A DNA stretch of 64,000 nucleotides, from the NCBI GenBank assembly GCA_016647705.1, contig CM028335.1, forward strand, positions 33,370,212 through 33,434,211, written 5' to 3'. Source of the DNA: Eucommia ulmoides (lineage: Eukaryota > Streptophyta > Magnoliopsida > Garryales > Eucommiaceae). Numbering within the stretch: the stretch's first letter is position 1; each line of letters begins with the position of its first letter. The notes beneath the pieces are model-generated. The model was not told where the DNA came from. It did not search any database and saw only the letters and a list, made by a program, of their open reading frames with translations. Shown here one piece after another: positions 55,201-58,900 of this stretch. Position numbers and translations under genes: made by a program.

Positions 55201-55890
55201 TTGATCACGTTGAGAAGCTCGAATTTGTTCAATCACTTCTTCTCTTTGTTTTCTTTTATCCATTTTTTTCTCCAAGTTACCTTCAAGATGTTTCATCATA
55301 AGCGTTCTAACATCGGCACTAACACTTTGGCATGGAGCTACTTGACCCTTTTTGGCCGCCAAGTGTTGCTTCAATCTAGTTACTCCACCATTTATCTCTC
55401 TACCACAAAATTTACATTTTAATTTGTGTCTAGAACCACTAAAAGGAATCCCGAATTTCCATCCAATATCATCACTAGGAGGATGTGATCCTTCTTCACC
55501 CGACATTGTTAAATTTTAATTTTCTGCAATTTACATACACAAATTTAATTCATACTATTTACTAAAATTATAATTGAAGCTAATTAACACTACATTAGCC
55601 ATTATATATATATATATATATAATGTGATAAATAATAATGACAAAAAAAAAAAAATTGCTACAAAAATATAAGTTAAAAAATTTTAGGACTAAATTGTAA
55701 TTGTAAAAAAGTTAATTAACAATTTTAGGACTAAATTGTAAACAAAAATTATTTTTAAACCCCTTAATTATTTCTAAATTATAATTTATAAATAATTTTA
55801 GGACTAAATTGATTACAATTATTTATAAATTAGAAACAAGTTCAGGCTGTTCAGCCAAAGAGCCAAACACGCCCAAATCCCTAACACCAG

Positions 55891-55923
<33 letters not shown>

Positions 55924-58900
55924 AAACGGAGCGGAGGCGAGACGGCGACGGCGACGAGCTGCAACGTGAAGGAGAGGAGACGTCGCCGGCGACGCGAGAG
56001 CTACGTTCGGCGGCGTTGAGCTGTTTCTGTTAGGGATTGGCGAACTGCGACGAAATCCTCAACGTTTGACGAGCTCTTTGGATGGATACGGTCGAATCGG
56101 TAAGTGTTTGGTTATGTTCTACTAGTTTTTTCTCCTTTTTGCTCAATTATATGAAGAATCTTTGAACGTGGAAGAAATCTGAAAAGTGTGCGCGAAATTA
56201 GCGAGTCGGTCGGTCGGTCGGTGAAGAATCTTGTTCTTTACAGACTGTAACGGCCGTTACGGTCTCCGTAACGGCCCGATACGGTGCGATTCAGCCCTAG
56301 ATGCCGGAATCGGCCGTGTATTGGTATCGGCCTACCCATTTTCCGGTACGAATCGGCCGTTACGGTACGTAACGGCCGATATTTAAAACCCTGGACCCAA
56401 GTATTCCAACTCACTTTGCCCGAAAATGCACTTCTTGAGGTTAACTACCAATGAGTGTCTCTTCAAAGTCTCCAAAACCATCCTCAAATGTTCCAGGTGT
56501 TCTTCCATAGATTTACTATAGACCAGAATATCATAAAAAAATACCAACACAAATTTCCGAAGATACTGTTTAAATACCTCATTCATCAAAGCTTGAAAGG
56601 TCGTTGGTGCGTTCATCAGTCTAAACGGCATCACAAGAAACTCGTAGTGACCTTCATGTGTCCTGAAGGCAGTCTTAGGCACATCCCGAGGGCTCATTCG
56701 TATTTGATGGTATCTCGACTTAAGATCGAATTTAGAAAAAAATTGTGCCCCAAATAGTTCATCCTAGAGCTCGTTTATCACCGGAATCGGAAATTTGTCT
56801 GGAACAGTTACTCGATTCAAAGCCCTATAGTCAACACAAAATCTCCAATTGCCATCTTTCTTTTTCACCAAAATAACAGGGCTCGAAAAAGGGCTATGAC
56901 TTGGTTGTATGATACCAGCTGCCAACGTGTCACCTACCAATCATTCGATCTCGTCTTTTTGCACTTGTGGGTATCGATATGGCCTCACGCTCACTGGTTC
57001 TACTCCTTCCTTCAAAATGATGCAGTGGTCCAACTCCCGTTGAGGGGGTAATCCCCTCGGCTCCTTCACCACTTCTGGATACTCTTGTAACAACTTACCG
57101 AAGTCTTGGGAAACTTCCATAGCCATTTCATCTTCGCTGTTCTGTGACGTTAGTGACTGTAATTCTAACAAATATCCATGTCCTTTGCACTGTATAGTAC
57201 GCATCATTGCTTTGAGTGATACTTGCGTTTTGCATAGTCCCAGCTCTCCCTTCAATGTTACCGTTGTTCGTCCCAAGGTGAACTTCATAGTTAATGCTTT
57301 CCAATTGACTTGCATCGCTCCTAATTTTGTTAGCTATTGCATTCCCAAGATCACGTCTTCTTTGCCTAACTCCATGGTAGAAAATCTTCCACCACCTCAA
57401 CTTTGAGAAGAGATAGTAATACTCCTTTACAAATTCCACTAGCACACACTGCTTCCCCTGTTCCCATGAACACTTTGTACGCCGTAGTTGCAGTTACTGG
57501 TAGATTCAACTACTGTTCTACATCTTTGGAGATGAAGTTATGCGATGCGCCGCAATCTACCAATACTGTCACTGTTTGTGATCCGATTTTCCCTCGCAAC
57601 TTCATTGTATGTGGATCAGTAAACCCCATTACAGAGTTCATTGACAGTTCGATTTCGCCTTCCACAAGCTCAGGACCTTCTTCTACCAATTACTTCTCTC
57701 CTACTTTTTCGATTGCACCAGCATCGGCTACAACCAACACTTGCAGTTGCTGATTCTTGCATATGTGGCCAGGAGAATACTTCTCCTCACAACGAAAGCA
57801 CAATCCCTTTGCGTGACGGCTCAAAAATTCAGTCTGTGAATTGCCTGTAAGTCGACGAGTTTCGTGTTGTCGTCGTCTTCTTTGGTGGTGTCTTCCTCTA
57901 GTCTGGTCCGGCGTGACCGGTGGTCGTCGTTGATAATCTGATTGAGTTCGAAGGTCGAAACGTTGTCGTTGCATATTTCGTCGTATACCTAGGGTTCAAA
58001 TAAGTTGAACCCGACCCAGAACCCGATGCCTTGCTCCACGACCCATTGGATCCAGATCTGACCCGCGTGGATTGGTTCACCTTGTTCTTATCTTCGACTA
58101 AGTGTGCAGCCTCCATCATCTTAGACAAATTGCTAGGTCTGAGAAGTCTCACCTCCACTCTGATCGTCGACTTCAATCCATTAATGTAGGTGCTCTCCAA
58201 AACCTTTTCCGGTAGGCCCTTCAATGGTGATGCCAAGACTTCAAAGCGCTCCGGATATTCTTCAACGGTGGATTCTTGGCGTACGGCCAAAAGTTTCTCA
58301 CAAAGAGACCCCTCCATACTTGATCGAAACCGATTCATGAAAGCCAACTTAAATTCATTCCAGGTACGAAATCGGGACCTATCTTCTACATATTGATACC
58401 ATGCAAGAGCTTTTCCTTCCAAGCTTAAAGCGAACGCATCTAATTTCTCTCTGTCGTTCATCTTATTCATCATGAAATACCTTTCAGCTCGAAAAATCCA
58501 CCCATTAGGATCCGTTCCTGTGAAAATTGGTAGTTCCAATCTTCAATAGGATCTATTCCCAAACATTTCAGTCGTCACACCACCTCCCATAGTCTGCGAC
58601 TCCATCATCTGAGGCTGATTGTGCTTCTCCTCCATTTATGAAGAAGAACACTAATCCTCCTTTTGCATCAATTTATCTAACTTCTCCATCATAAGAGTCA
58701 TTGTCTTCTCTAAGCGCCCAACTGTCTTCTCCAAACCACTGGTTTTCTGAGCATCAAAGTCCATCCTCTCTTCCAATGCCTCAACCTTCCTTTGTGCCAT
58801 TTTTATCTCAGAATTGTTACTGCTCTAGATACCAACTTGTTAGATCACCCTCACCAAATAGAGATTTTTTTTAATGAACAGAAACAGATAAATGCTATAG

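Larger units (their letters stand above)
51798..56393 (-). mobile_element. hAT DNA transposon, 4.6 kb, near-complete
   Basis: A perfect 8-bp TSD GACCCAAG lies at 51790-51797 and 56394-56401. The ends caaggttttaaatcgcgg and (reversed) cagggttttaaatatcgg are inverted repeats. Both subterminal zones are full of cgtaacgg/cggccgttac strings, likely transposase binding sites. It encodes a BED-finger/DUF659/hAT-dimerisation transposase on the minus strand. It interrupts the RT of the chromovirus at 49288-59219, so it is younger than that element. A related derivative lies at 43480-43862. Confidence 0.93.

Noticed and set aside
54849-55422. Plus-strand and other-frame open frames over the hAT transposase
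   Set aside because: Shadows of the 486-codon minus-strand frame.
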